A stretch of DNA of 61,838 bases from Bacteroidota bacterium (GCA_004293265.1 RDXZ01000010.1:1-61838); one strand, 5' to 3'. Shown: positions 34,739 through 44,562, counted from the stretch's first letter. A program made the numbers and translations. Notes: a model not told the origin generated them from the sequence alone.

Positions 34739-37399
34739 ATGGACGCACTCAAAACATTTTCAACAGAAGAAATTTCAACAGAAACTACGCTTATGGAAGA
34801 TAAAATAGTCATTTCATCAGAAGAAGAAATACAAGAAAAACAAAACTTAGAGGACAATATTTGGGTGGAAGCGAATTTGATTCGTCTTGATGAAATTATC
34901 AAATCTGAACACGATAAAAATATAACAGAATTTACGACATCGATTCTTAATAATGTTTCTAATACACTCAAAGTTGTCAAAAGTGTGTTTTTTACTTATA
35001 TCGAACCTGAAAATATATTGCGTGCAACGGCTTGTTTCGCTTCTCAAATCGAAAATTTATCTAAAAAAGAATTTCATTTGGGCGAAGGCTTGGTCGGGCA
35101 GGCGGCTAAAGATATGAATATTTTATCCTTAGATGAAGTCGAAATGCAGTTTGATACTTCTTTGGGTGGATTGGGAAAAGCCTATGTTTTAATCGTTCCT
35201 TTGGTTTTTCGTCAAAAAATATTAGGCGTTTTGGAAGTAATGATGATGACCAAAATCACTCCACGAACTATGTTATACGTTGAAAGAGCAAGTAAAAATA
35301 TTGCTATTGGTATCCAAAACCATTTTGTAAGCCAAATAGCACAAAAAAATCTGCTCCAAGATGAAATCAAACAACAAGTATATCAATTTTTAGAAGAACA
35401 ATTGAATAACAAAGATAATGAAGTAGTACAACTTAAACTTAAATTAGAAAAAAAAGAAGCGGAACTTGAGGAGGCTTTGGCACATATTAATTTACAAGAA
35501 ATTTTACCAACTCAAAACAATGGTGAAACGCTCAACGAAAATAATGATGCCGAAAAAAGTGAACATTATGAACTAATGTTGTCTAAAAAACAAACCGAAG
35601 TAGATATTCTTAAAGACGCAGTGCGTTGGAAAGATGAGGAGATTGAAAAATTAGACAATGAAATTTTGGAAAGAAAAAGTGAATATCGCTCAAAAGTTGA
35701 AAGCCTTACTGATGAAATCAAACAACTCAAAGCACAATTAGAAGGGCAAAATATAACACAAAATGACCAACTTTTGGAGGCTTGGAAAGAAAGATATACT
35801 AATATCGAAAACGAACTCGACCAAACTCGCCAAGAATTGAGTAAATTAAGACAATTGTTACAAGAGGCTGATGAAAATTATCATCAAACTAAAAGTGAAT
35901 TGGTGCAGGTGCAAGCAAAATACAAAAAAAGAGAAGATGAATATATCGTTTCTCAATATTTGCTCACACAACAAGAGGACACAACAGAGTTGAACCGAAA
36001 AATTGACCAACTCAATTATATTATTGCTGATAAAGAAAGTGAAATTTTAGATTTTCAACAACAATTAGCTGCTTTGGATAGCTTGAATATAGTTTTACAA
36101 GAAAAAGAAGATTTGAAAAATTATATTGATAATTTGGAAAATGCTTTAGTTGAAAAAGACAAAATGGTTTTAAAACAAACCGAAACTTTTGAACTTCAAT
36201 CTAAAAGTGTAGAAAAAAATTATTTAGATGATTTGACAGCTTTACAAGATGAAATTTTAATCTTAAAAAATGAGTTACAACAAAAAAATCAAGGTAACAC
36301 GCAAGAATTAGAAATTTCTATTGAAAATAAAAACAAAGAACTAAATCATTGGAGAGAGCAAGTAGAGGTTTTGGTACAAAGTGTAGCAAACAAAGAAAAA
36401 TTATTAGACCAACAAAATACAAACGCATTGTTAAAAATAGCAATATTAGAACAAAATTTGTTAGATGCTACTAATAATAATGAAGAAGTTGCCAATAAAG
36501 AAGAAGTTTTGCAAAAACGTATTCAATCTTTGGAACAAGATATTTTTTATAAAAATAATGCCTTGCAAGCTATGGCAAAGTTGGAAATGAAATTGACGGC
36601 GGTAGAGGAGGAGTTATATGCCAAAAATAAAGAAAATGATTTTTTACAAAGTAACATCAAAGATTTGAACGAAAAATCTGATAATGTACCAGAAGTGGCA
36701 GAACTCATCGCGGAGTTAAGGCTCAAAGATGAGGAACTAACACAACTAAAAACACAAAAAGATACTACTCAAAACGAAGATTTTACTGAAATATTGAGGT
36801 TGAAAGACGAAGAATTAACGCATTTGAAAGCACAAAAAAGCAATGACGAACTCGAATTTCAAAAAAGATTAGAAGATTTGGAACTGATACATTTGCATTT
36901 GTCTGAAAAGAAAAAAGAAATGGAAGAGCAAGCAAATTGGTTGAACGAACAAACACAAAAAATACTTGAAAATCAATCTAATAATGAAAATAAAACCGAA
37001 CCAAAAACTGAAATTACAGAAAATCAAACACAAATAATTTCGAATATTTCGGTTATGGAGCGTCAAAAAATAAAAGCCTTAGATAATTCTTTTATCTCAA
37101 TGGAGTTAGATATTCAAGGAAAAATTTTGAATATTAACAAACCTTTTGAGCGTACCTTGGGATATGATTTGAAAGATATTGAAACCAAAACTTTAAACGA
37201 TATTGTGGATATTGCGGATAGGTCGCAAAGTCCTTTTCAACAACTATTTCCACAAATTCAACACAAAATTATTGTGATGTTAAATTTGCATTATGAAGGA
37301 AAAGAAGGCGAATTGGTACGTTTGAGAACATTTTTTAATCCAATTGAAAATGAAAACGGAGAAGTGGATAGAGTTTTAGCCATTTCGCATTATGCGTAA
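34739..37399 (+). CDS. GAF - long coiled coil - PAS sensor protein
   Basis: 886 residues, soluble. About 45-205 is a GAF domain (LGEGLVGQAAKDMNI; PLVFRQKILGVLEVMMM). About 210-770 is an almost unbroken coiled coil of Leu/Glu/Lys heptads with several degenerate repeats (LKDEELTQLK / LKDEELTHLK at about 670-710). About 780-886 is a PAS domain (SMELDIQGKILNINKPFERTLGY; FFNPIENENGEVDRVLAISHYA). No histidine kinase, cyclase or other output follows, and the stop is followed by a terminator. Probably a sensor scaffold; some Cytophagales proteins of this shape act with separate kinases, which I infer only. Confidence 0.85.
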   Translation: MDALKTFSTEEISTETTLMEDKIVISSEEEIQEKQNLEDNIWVEANLIRLDEIIKSEHDKNITEFTTSILNNVSNTLKVVKSVFFTYIEPENILRATACFASQIENLSKKEFHLGEGLVGQAAKDMNILSLDEVEMQFDTSLGGLGKAYVLIVPLVFRQKILGVLEVMMMTKITPRTMLYVERASKNIAIGIQNHFVSQIAQKNLLQDEIKQQVYQFLEEQLNNKDNEVVQLKLKLEKKEAELEEALAHINLQEILPTQNNGETLNENNDAEKSEHYELMLSKKQTEVDILKDAVRWKDEEIEKLDNEILERKSEYRSKVESLTDEIKQLKAQLEGQNITQNDQLLEAWKERYTNIENELDQTRQELSKLRQLLQEADENYHQTKSELVQVQAKYKKREDEYIVSQYLLTQQEDTTELNRKIDQLNYIIADKESEILDFQQQLAALDSLNIVLQEKEDLKNYIDNLENALVEKDKMVLKQTETFELQSKSVEKNYLDDLTALQDEILILKNELQQKNQGNTQELEISIENKNKELNHWREQVEVLVQSVANKEKLLDQQNTNALLKIAILEQNLLDATNNNEEVANKEEVLQKRIQSLEQDIFYKNNALQAMAKLEMKLTAVEEELYAKNKENDFLQSNIKDLNEKSDNVPEVAELIAELRLKDEELTQLKTQKDTTQNEDFTEILRLKDEELTHLKAQKSNDELEFQKRLEDLELIHLHLSEKKKEMEEQANWLNEQTQKILENQSNNENKTEPKTEITENQTQIISNISVMERQKIKALDNSFISMELDIQGKILNINKPFERTLGYDLKDIETKTLNDIVDIADRSQSPFQQLFPQIQHKIIVMLNLHYEGKEGELVRLRTFFNPIENENGEVDRVLAISHYA

Positions 37400-37427
37400 T
37401 TGCTTTTCAAAAAAATAAAATAAGTAT

Positions 37428-37468
37428 AAAAAAAGGATAGAAATTAATGTTTTTTCTATCTTTTTTTT
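37428..37468 (+). terminator. terminator of the GAF/PAS gene
   Basis: AAAAAAAGGATAGAAA (37428-37443) pairs with the T-rich TTTTCTATC arm ending in a T-run around 37468. Confidence 0.75.
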
Positions 37469-37492
37469 TAACAAATACATCAAAAAAATCAA

Positions 37493-38599
37493 ATGAAAAT
37501 AGGACAAGTTATAAAATATTTAGAAAATTTTGCCCCAAGTATTTATCAGGAAAGTTATGATAATAGTGGTTTGTTGGTAGGCAATAAAAATACAGAAATT
37601 ACAGGTATTTTGATAGGTTTAGATTGTTTAGAAACTACGATTGAGGAGGCGAAACAACAAAATTGTAACTTAATCATCACGCATCACCCAATTATTTTCA
37701 AAGGTTTAAAACGACTCAACGGCAATCATTATACTGAAAGAGTTGTGATAAAAGCCCTCAAAAACGATATTGCTTTGTATGCCATTCATACCAATTTAGA
37801 TAATGTCAAAAATGGTGTTAATTTTAAAATTGCTGAAAAATTAGGCTTAAAAAATATTAAAATATTAGTGCCAAAAACACAAACTTTGATGAAATTAACG
37901 GTTTTTGTACCTTTGGAAAACACACAAAACTTGTTACAAGCCTTAGCAGAGGCAGGCGCAGGACAAATAGGTGAATATAAAAATTGTAGTTTTCAAACGC
38001 AAGGAATTGGGCATTTTCAACCGAAAGAAACCGCCAATCCTTATATTGGAAAAGCCAATCAAGAAGAAAGTGTAGCAGAAAACAGAATCGAAGTTATTTT
38101 TCCAATTCATTTACAACACGAAATTTTGAATGTAATGCAAAAAAATCACCCTTACGAAGAAGTGGCGTATTATTTACATTTGTTGGAAAATAAAAATCAA
38201 GAAATTGGAAGTGGTGCGATAGGAGAATTAGAAAATGAAATCAGTGAAAAAGATTTTTTGGGGCATTTATCCAACACTATGCACGCAAAAGGCATCAAAC
38301 ATACAAAATTTTTAGGTAAAAATATTAAAAAAGTTGCCGTTTGTGGTGGAACAGGAAGTTTTTTGTTGGGCAATGCAATGAGTCAAAACGCTGATGTTTT
38401 TGTGAGTGCTGATTTTAAATATCACGAGTATTTTGAGGCAGATAATAAAATTTTGATTGCTGACATTGGACACTATGAAAGCGAGCAATTTACATCAAAT
38501 TTATTAAAAGACTATTTATTGGCACAAAAAGATATGATATTGCCGATTTTTTTGACTACTCAAAACACAAATCCTGTAGAATATTTTTGGGTAGAATAG
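37493..38599 (+). CDS. Nif3-like dinuclear metal-centre protein
   Basis: 368 residues. Metal ligands are visible in LIITHHPIIFKGLKRLNG (the HHP motif), AIHTNLDNVKNGVN and the late ADIGHYESEQF. The centre (about 130-235) contains the PII-like insert of the long forms, including VFVPLENTQNLLQAL and HPYEEVAYY. Members are often annotated GTP cyclohydrolase I type 2, but the physiological reaction of most is unknown. In many Bacteroidota it precedes a zinc-ribbon protein; here a convergent regulator follows after 11 bp. Confidence 0.92.
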   Translation: MKIGQVIKYLENFAPSIYQESYDNSGLLVGNKNTEITGILIGLDCLETTIEEAKQQNCNLIITHHPIIFKGLKRLNGNHYTERVVIKALKNDIALYAIHTNLDNVKNGVNFKIAEKLGLKNIKILVPKTQTLMKLTVFVPLENTQNLLQALAEAGAGQIGEYKNCSFQTQGIGHFQPKETANPYIGKANQEESVAENRIEVIFPIHLQHEILNVMQKNHPYEEVAYYLHLLENKNQEIGSGAIGELENEISEKDFLGHLSNTMHAKGIKHTKFLGKNIKKVAVCGGTGSFLLGNAMSQNADVFVSADFKYHEYFEADNKILIADIGHYESEQFTSNLLKDYLLAQKDMILPIFLTTQNTNPVEYFWVE

Positions 38600-38610
38600 T
38601 TTTATAAATG

Positions 38611-40308
38611 TTAAAAAACTCTTAAAAAACTTTCTAAATCGGTTTCATCAGTAATTTCTAATTTCTTTTTGAGGCGATATTTTGTCATTTTCATACTATT
38701 TGGCTCAATATTCAACAAACGAGCAATGTCTTTCGTACCCAAATTGATTTTTAGATAAGTGAGCATTTTTAAATCGTTCATAGTCAAGGTAGGAAATTTT
38801 TGTGTTAATCTTTGGAAAAAAAATGGGTGAACTTTCTCAAAATGAATTTTAAAATTATCCCAATCAGCATCTAAATCGAGATTATCTTTTAAACTTTTGG
38901 TTAAATGTTTAAAATCTTGTTGAGTTTGTTGTGTTATATTTTCTGTAAATTTTTGTAATTTTTTTTGAATATCTTGTATAAAATTATTTTTTTCAAAAAT
39001 TTGTAAAGTAATCATTGCCAATTCTCTTTCTTTGAAAGACAAAACTTCTTCCATTTTTTCTTGCTCTAATTCGTGTTTGTGCATCAAAAATTCTTTTTCT
39101 TTTGCCTCTAATTCGTGAGCAAAACGTAGTCTTTCTACTTCCAATAAGTTTTTTTTGGATTGGTCATCTAAAATTTTATGTTTATAACTCATCGCTAAAG
39201 ATAATATTACTATCTCAATAATTGTACTGATTTGTAAAGCGTGTGAAACTAAAAAATGATAGGAAATAAAACCACGATTATATGAAACCATTATCACCAA
39301 ACCCACTACATAAGCCAGCCAAGCAAACGAAAAATATGGAGCGAATACATTGCCTTTTCTCCAAAAAATAATTCCTATTGAAACTAAAAACAAAGAATAT
39401 AATGGATTTAATAAAAATATATACGAAGTGATATTAGGAAAACTCAAAAACAAAGAAAGAACAATCACAGACACGCCATAAAAAGAAACATAAAACAATA
39501 AATTGTCCCAAAACTTTGAATATTTGCGTAAATCTAAGAAATAACGACAAAAATTTGCTGAGGAAACATTAGCAATTCCTACCCAAATATACATACCATT
39601 GCCGTTAAAAAAAGTTGTATTGGGGAAAAAATATTGGAAAGCAAAACCATAAGAAGTGAACTGAACCATAAACATTGCGGCGGCAAAAGATACATAAAAT
39701 AAATAGGCTGTATCTCTTAATCTTAACCAAATCAAAAAATTATAAACCAACATCAAAAAAATAATACCATAAAAAAATCCATAAAATAAAATTTCATTTC
39801 GCTCTTGTGAGTAAAAAAAAATTTCTTCAAAAAGCGTCATTTGTAAACGAATACGCGTAATACTTTCATTTTTTATATAAATTGTTTGAGGTATATTTTG
39901 AGGTGAATTTAATAAAAATAAAAAACTTCTATGCACAATCGGGCGTGTATAAAAAGGCTTTTGTTCTCCTGTAACTATTTTTTCCCAATTATTTTTATCG
40001 TTTTTTTGCCAAAATTCTATATTATCTACTCCTGACATTTCTAAAAAGAAACGTTTTTTTTGTGTATTATTTTGAAAATCAATTTTTATCCAAAAAGGAT
40101 ATTTGACAAAACCAAAATTAGTATAAGATATTGTTTTTTTGAATTGTTTTTTTGTGATTTCTTCCAAAGATTGTTTTTTGGTCGAATCTACATAATAAGA
40201 GAGGTTAAATCTTTCGTTTTTTTTGAAGTTATTTTCAAAGAAAATAGTTTGAGAATTTATTTTAAACGAATAAATACTAAATAATAACAATAATAAAATA
40301 TATTTCAT
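38611..40308 (-). CDS. 7TMR-DISM membrane sensor with C-terminal HTH
   Basis: 565 residues from the start chosen. Signal peptide about 1-19; periplasmic 7TMR-DISMED2-like beta domain (about 40-160; FGFVKYPFWIKIDFQN and FLEMSGVDNIEFW); seven helices (about 165-375); coiled coil (about 380-460); C-terminal LuxR-like helix-turn-helix (MNDLKMLTYLKINLGTKDIARLLNI, then SMKMTKYRLKKKL). This class is common in Bacteroidota and is thought to couple an envelope ligand to a transcription-related output. The longer start (40356) would lie in the promoter box TAATTTTG (40356-40363 minus), so MKYILLLL (40308) is preferred. Confidence 0.88.
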   Translation of the reverse strand: MKYILLLLLFSIYSFKINSQTIFFENNFKKNERFNLSYYVDSTKKQSLEEITKKQFKKTISYTNFGFVKYPFWIKIDFQNNTQKKRFFLEMSGVDNIEFWQKNDKNNWEKIVTGEQKPFYTRPIVHRSFLFLLNSPQNIPQTIYIKNESITRIRLQMTLFEEIFFYSQERNEILFYGFFYGIIFLMLVYNFLIWLRLRDTAYLFYVSFAAAMFMVQFTSYGFAFQYFFPNTTFFNGNGMYIWVGIANVSSANFCRYFLDLRKYSKFWDNLLFYVSFYGVSVIVLSLFLSFPNITSYIFLLNPLYSLFLVSIGIIFWRKGNVFAPYFSFAWLAYVVGLVIMVSYNRGFISYHFLVSHALQISTIIEIVILSLAMSYKHKILDDQSKKNLLEVERLRFAHELEAKEKEFLMHKHELEQEKMEEVLSFKERELAMITLQIFEKNNFIQDIQKKLQKFTENITQQTQQDFKHLTKSLKDNLDLDADWDNFKIHFEKVHPFFFQRLTQKFPTLTMNDLKMLTYLKINLGTKDIARLLNIEPNSMKMTKYRLKKKLEITDETDLESFLRVF

Positions 40309-40355
40309 TGTGTGTGTAGTTTTCTCAGATTGGAGGAGAAAATTTAATTCTGCCA

Positions 40356-40363
40356 CAAAATTA
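40356..40363 (-). promoter_or_regulatory. -7 box of the 7TMR-HTH gene
   Basis: Minus-strand TAATTTTG. It sets the start of the 7TMR gene at 40308 and not at 40356. Confidence 0.55.
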
Positions 40364-40480
40364 AGAAGATTATTTTGAATAAAAAAGTAATTTGTAAAAA
40401 ATAGTTAAATAGAACTTTTATTAGACTTAAAAATGTTTTTAGTAGAAGTAAGTATCTTTCATTTATTATTAATTAAAAAA

Positions 40481-41713
40481 ATGTTCAAAAAAAAAGTATT
40501 ATTTCTTTTATTATTAACTTTTGCCAATGTATATGCACACGCACAAAAATTTGGTGAGAATAGAGAAAAATGGATTTTTTCGATTTCGTTAGCGAAGGCA
40601 AATGTGTTATTAAATATCGAACTCAAAAAAAATAGTGATAATCAATGGGAAGGTTTTATTGATAATCAACAAGAAAAGGTGGTGTTTGATAGAGTTATAA
40701 AAACCAAAGATTCTTTGAATTTATACATCGATTTGTATGATGCAGCACTGCTTTGCAAATATGACAACGAGGCAAAATTACGAGGTGATTGGGTGCGTTT
40801 TGGTTTAAAAGAGCCGTTTAGAGTGCCTTTGACCGCAGAAATTCCTATGTATAGCAATTATTTGGAAGGTTCAAGGCTCAATAGTACAAAAGATTGGGCA
40901 GGAAAATGGGAAATTTTTTTTGAAGATAATAAACAAATTATCGGAGAATTTAAAAATTTAGAAGATAATTCTTTTGTAGGAACTTTTTTGAGTAGTTCAG
41001 GGGATTATCGTTTTTTAGAAGGTTTTTGTAATCAAGGTGTTTTTTATTTATTTGGATTTAATGGAGCGAGTGCTTATATTTTTATTGCTGAAAAAGATGA
41101 AAAAACAGGCAATATCAAAGGCGAAATGCACTCAGGAAGAACGGGTTATAAAAAATTTACGGGCAAAAAAAATGCTGAGGCTTTTTTACCTGATGCCAAT
41201 AAAATTACTTATTTGAAAGAAGGTTATAAAAAACTTGATTTTTCTTTTCCTAATTTAGACAACCAAAAAATAAATTTATCAGATAAAAAATTCAAAAATA
41301 AAGTCGTCATTGTGCAATTATTGGGTTCTTGGTGTCCAAATTGTATAGATGAAATTGGTTATTTATCGCCTTGGTATCAAAAAAATAAAAAAAGAGGCGT
41401 TGAAATTATTGGTTTGGCGTATGAAAGAAATGCAGAATTTGATATTGCAAAATCAAAAGTAGAAAAAATCAAAAAAAAATTTGATATTCAATATGAATTA
41501 TTGATTGCAGGAACAACCGAAAAAGAAAACGCAAACGCTACTTTGCCGATGTTGAATGGCGTAAACGCGTATCCAACGACCATTTTTATTGATAAAAAAG
41601 GAAAAGTAAGAAAAATTCATACAGGTTTTTCAGGTCCAGCAACAGGCAAACATTATGAAGAATGGCAAAATGATTTTAATTTATTCATAGATACTTTATT
41701 GGCTGAAAAATAA
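40481..41713 (+). CDS. secreted TlpA-like thioredoxin with large N-terminal domain
   Basis: 410 residues from MFKKKVLFLL; the in-frame upstream ATG (40433) only adds a poor N-terminus. Signal peptide about 1-22 (AHAQ). About 25-240 is a beta-rich domain of unknown role (repeat-like strands WIFSISLAKANVLLNIELKKN, GKWEIFFEDNKQIIGEFKN). About 260-410 is a TlpA/ResA thioredoxin domain with active site CPNC in VQLLGSWCPNCIDEIGYL and cis-proline near YPTTIFIDKKG. Acts in the periplasm or outside the cell on disulfides. Similar two-part proteins occur in Bacteroidota. Not clustered with other redox genes. Confidence 0.85.
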   Translation: MFKKKVLFLLLLTFANVYAHAQKFGENREKWIFSISLAKANVLLNIELKKNSDNQWEGFIDNQQEKVVFDRVIKTKDSLNLYIDLYDAALLCKYDNEAKLRGDWVRFGLKEPFRVPLTAEIPMYSNYLEGSRLNSTKDWAGKWEIFFEDNKQIIGEFKNLEDNSFVGTFLSSSGDYRFLEGFCNQGVFYLFGFNGASAYIFIAEKDEKTGNIKGEMHSGRTGYKKFTGKKNAEAFLPDANKITYLKEGYKKLDFSFPNLDNQKINLSDKKFKNKVVIVQLLGSWCPNCIDEIGYLSPWYQKNKKRGVEIIGLAYERNAEFDIAKSKVEKIKKKFDIQYELLIAGTTEKENANATLPMLNGVNAYPTTIFIDKKGKVRKIHTGFSGPATGKHYEEWQNDFNLFIDTLLAEK

Positions 41714-41760
41714 AAAAAACAGGTAATTAGTTACAATATTCTCACAAAAGTAGGGTTTTT

Positions 41761-41793
41761 TTTGAGAAAAACAATATTTTTTTAGTATATTTG
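41761..41793 (+). promoter_or_regulatory. prfB promoter
   Basis: TTTG (41761-41764), 21-bp spacer, TATATTTG (41786-41793), about 45 bp before the prfB start. Confidence 0.65.
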
Positions 41794-41839
41794 CACTTAT
41801 TAAAAACAAAATAAATTTTTATCATTTTTTAAAATTGTT

Positions 41840-42914
41840 ATGACACAAGAACAACACAGAGATTTAAAAAGCCGTTTAGAGGCTTTGAGGAGGTTTCTTT
41901 GACTACGCTCATAAGTTAGAGGAAATTAAACAAAAAGAAGAATTGACTTTGGACGCAAACTTTTGGGACGAACCAAAAGAAGCCGAAAAATTACTCAAAA
42001 ATATCAAAATATTAAAATCTTGGACAATTCCTATCCAAAAAATAGAAAGTTTGATTGATGATTTAGATACTTTATTAGAGTTTTTTGAATTGGGAGAAGG
42101 CACCGAACAAGATATAGAAATTGCTTATCAAAACGCACTCAAAGTCGTAGAAGAATTAGAAATTAAAAAAATGCTCAACGAAGAAGGCGATGAATTAGAT
42201 GCAATTCTGGAAATAAACTCAGGAGCAGGAGGGACAGAAAGCAACGATTGGGCGGAAATGTTGATGCGTATGTATATTCTTTGGGGCGAAAAAAATGGAT
42301 ACAAAGTTACTGAAATTGACTATCAAGCAGGGGAGGTCGTCGGTTGTAAATCTGCTACATTAGAGTTTAAAGGCGAATTTGCTTATGGATATTTGAAAAG
42401 TGAGATTGGGGTACATCGTTTGGCGAGAGTTTCTCCTTTCAATGCCGCAGGAAAAAGACAGACAACTTTGGGGGCAGTTTTTGCTTATCCTGTGATTGAT
42501 GATGATATCGAAATAGAAATCAATCCCAATGATTTGGAATGGGATACGTTTCGTGCAGGCGGAGCTGGCGGGCAAAATGTCAATAAAGTTGAAACCGCAG
42601 TGCGTGTAAAACATATTCCGTCAGGCGTTGTCGTAACTTGTCAAGAACAACGTTCACAAGGACAAAACAAAGACAAAGCAATTCAGATGCTAAAATCTCG
42701 TTTGTATCAACTCGAATTGGATAAACGGAATGAAGAAAAAGCAAAAATTGAAGGCACAAAAAAGAAAATTGATTTTGGCTCACAAATTCGAAATTATGTC
42801 ATTTATAATCAACAAGTAAAAGATGTACGCACTAATATTTCACGTACTGACGTGCAAAATGTATTAGATGGTGATTTGAATGAGTTTATGAAGGCTTTTT
42901 TGATGATGCAATAA
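41840..42914 (+). CDS. prfB: peptide chain release factor 2, with programmed +1 frameshift
   Basis: Release factor for UGA and UAA. Reading starts at ATG 41840; codon 21 is an in-frame TGA (41900-41902) in the context AGGAGG TTT CTT TGA C. This is the classical autoregulatory site: the Shine-Dalgarno-like AGGAGG three bases before CTT TGA shifts the ribosome by one, skipping T41900, and reading continues GAC TAC GCT. The product is about 357 residues. Marks are the UGA-specificity SPF in [14 protein letters not shown] and the catalytic GGQ in [12 protein letters not shown]. When RF2 is scarce, the frameshift rises. The frame-2 part alone (from 41943) would lose the first domain's N-terminus. 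Confidence 0.97.
41891..41903 (+). promoter_or_regulatory. RF2 programmed frameshift site
   Basis: AGGAGG (41888-41893), then TTT CTT TGA C (ending 41903). The slip codon CTT (41897-41899) and TGA (41900-41902) are the known signal; termination at TGA competes with +1 slippage. Confidence 0.95.
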
Positions 42915-42957
42915 TGGTTAAGAATCGCTATTTGATTGATATACAAGTGTTTATAAA

Positions 42958-43005
42958 TTAAAAATCTTTAAAACCATCACAAAAAATGATTTTAAAGATT
43001 TTTAA
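42958..43005. terminator. bidirectional terminator, prfB and convergent gene
   Basis: A perfect 16-bp stem (42958-42973 with 42990-43005), 16-nt loop, between two convergent genes, with A/T runs on both sides. Confidence 0.8.
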
Positions 43006-43018
43006 TTTTTTGGGTTTT

Positions 43019-44296
43019 TTAGAAAAGTTTAGGAACTAACATAAATACTTTTCTAAAACGTCTTGGATTTGAGAGGTCATTCAAAGCACCTGAATAAGTA
43101 ACGTCTATTATCAACAAACCATCTTTAAAATCTACCACAGGCGAATAAGTAGGCGATTTTTTTTCGTTTTTATCACAATAATAAAAATGTGTACCTTTTT
43201 TTACGATTTTTTGAGGTGAATTACTGGCATTGTCCATATATCTTAACTCCGCAGGAAAAGATTTAGTCGGTGAGCGAATAAGTTGAAATTTCAAAATACC
43301 TTTTGTACTATGATGTCTTTCAAGACTTATTGGATTATCTGCCAAAGTATAACCAGGCTCTGTAGGGTGGAAAAAATAGTTTGCTACTTCCAAAAAATCA
43401 TATTTTGAAAAAATATCATTGATATCAGCAGGCAAATTGGTATTAAATTTCATAGATTTGAGCGTTGCTTCTCCAAGAATTTTATGTTTATTTGCCCAAT
43501 AAAAATCTTCTATTTTTTGAGCATATTCTTTTGATAAATATTCTTGAGGTTGATAAATATTGTTATCATCAGTAGCAGTAGTACTCGAATTGTTGTTGAT
43601 ATTAGTATTATTACTATTATTTGTGTTTGTAATCGTAGGGTTAAGCATTTGCCCTGCAGTCGTAAAAAACTTAGGTATTGCCATCAACACGTGTCTTACT
43701 CGCCTTCTTTCCGAAAAATTATTAACTTCTCCTGATGCAGTAAAATCAATAATCAAAAAACCATTTCTATAATCTACCACAGGATAATCCATTGGATTGT
43801 CAGGAATGTTTTCTTTGGGTGAGTAAAAATAATATTGTCCTTTTTTCTGAATGGTTTTGACCGCAACCATATTATTATCTTGGTATTCTAAAGAAGGTTG
43901 GTTTTTATTTTGAAAATTAAAGACCAAAACACCATGTTTTGGACTTTCACGTTGGTATTTAAAGCCTTCTGTATATTCATTATAGCCATCATTGACGATA
44001 TTAAAATCATATTCACTTACCTGTAACCAATCATATTTATACAATTCTTGGCTGATATTTTGTGGTAAATTTGCGTTCAAAGGCATATTTTTGAGTATAT
44101 CTTTGTTGGGCATTTTTGATTTGTTAGCCAAATAATAACTTTTTATTTTTTTGGCAATTTCACTTGAATAAAGTTTGTCTTGTTCTGGTACATTTTCATT
44201 ATCCAAATTATTTTGGGTGGAAACTTGCCCTTTTGCAAAATTGATTTGCAAAAAAATGAAAACGATAACTAAAATTATTTTATGTGTTTTTAACAT
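43019..44296 (-). CDS. secreted protein with internal duplication
   Basis: 425 residues, signal peptide about 1-23. Two copies of an approximately 170-residue unit (about 35-205 and 255-425) are separated by an Asn/Thr-rich linker (NTNNSNNTNINNNSS). Each copy contains a helix IAKKIKSYYLANKSKM / YAQKIEDFYWANKHKI, a Y-D-W/F-L-x-V segment, a strand L-x-F-x, and ends SPVVDYRNGFLIIDFTASG / SPVVDFKDGLLIIDVTYSG. The end of each has RRRVRHVLMAIPKFF / RRFRKVFMLVPKLF. The repeated fold is not one I know. Probably periplasmic or surface-exposed. Upstream gap is full of repeats. Confidence 0.7.
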   Translation of the reverse strand: MLKTHKIILVIVFIFLQINFAKGQVSTQNNLDNENVPEQDKLYSSEIAKKIKSYYLANKSKMPNKDILKNMPLNANLPQNISQELYKYDWLQVSEYDFNIVNDGYNEYTEGFKYQRESPKHGVLVFNFQNKNQPSLEYQDNNMVAVKTIQKKGQYYFYSPKENIPDNPMDYPVVDYRNGFLIIDFTASGEVNNFSERRRVRHVLMAIPKFFTTAGQMLNPTITNTNNSNNTNINNNSSTTATDDNNIYQPQEYLSKEYAQKIEDFYWANKHKILGEATLKSMKFNTNLPADINDIFSKYDFLEVANYFFHPTEPGYTLADNPISLERHHSTKGILKFQLIRSPTKSFPAELRYMDNASNSPQKIVKKGTHFYYCDKNEKKSPTYSPVVDFKDGLLIIDVTYSGALNDLSNPRRFRKVFMLVPKLF

Positions 44297-44335
44297 AATT
44301 TTAAAAATATAAATAAAAGAAAAAAATAATTACAT

Positions 44336-44425
44336 TAGACTTCCTGCGAAATCACCTTTTCCCTCTCTCAAAGTGGAGAGAGGGCAGGGAGTGAGGCTTA
44401 AAAAAACAATTTCGCAGGAAGTCTA
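44336..44425. repeat. 90-bp palindromic element with 17-bp perfect ends
   Basis: TAGACTTCCTGCGAAAT (44336-44352) and its exact complement (44409-44425) enclose a second hairpin CCCTCTCTC/GAGAGAGGG (44361-44369 with 44376-44384, loop AAAGTG). Much richer in GC than its surroundings. CCCTCTC-type cores of this kind occur as small interspersed repeats in many bacteria. No coding capacity. Confidence 0.7.
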
Positions 44426-44562
44426 TTGATTACTTTTTTAGATTTGAAATATTACAAGAAAAAATAAAAATTATTTATTTTCCGAGCAATCTGATGTTAT
44501 AATATTTGGCACAAACTTAACACTTCTGTATAAATCTTAGAAGAACCAAATTATTTTAAACA

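Noticed and set aside
38611-40356. Longer start of the 7TMR-HTH gene at 40356
   Set aside because: It would put the promoter box inside the gene and hide the signal peptide; MKYILLLL at 40308 is better.
41943-42914. prfB as a 323-residue protein starting at TTG
   Set aside because: The classical frameshift site upstream and the length of RF2 show that translation starts at 41840.
44336-44425. Target duplication around the 90-bp palindrome
   Set aside because: The only shared flanking bases (ATTAC at about 44329 and 44429) do not sit at equal distances from the ends and could be chance.
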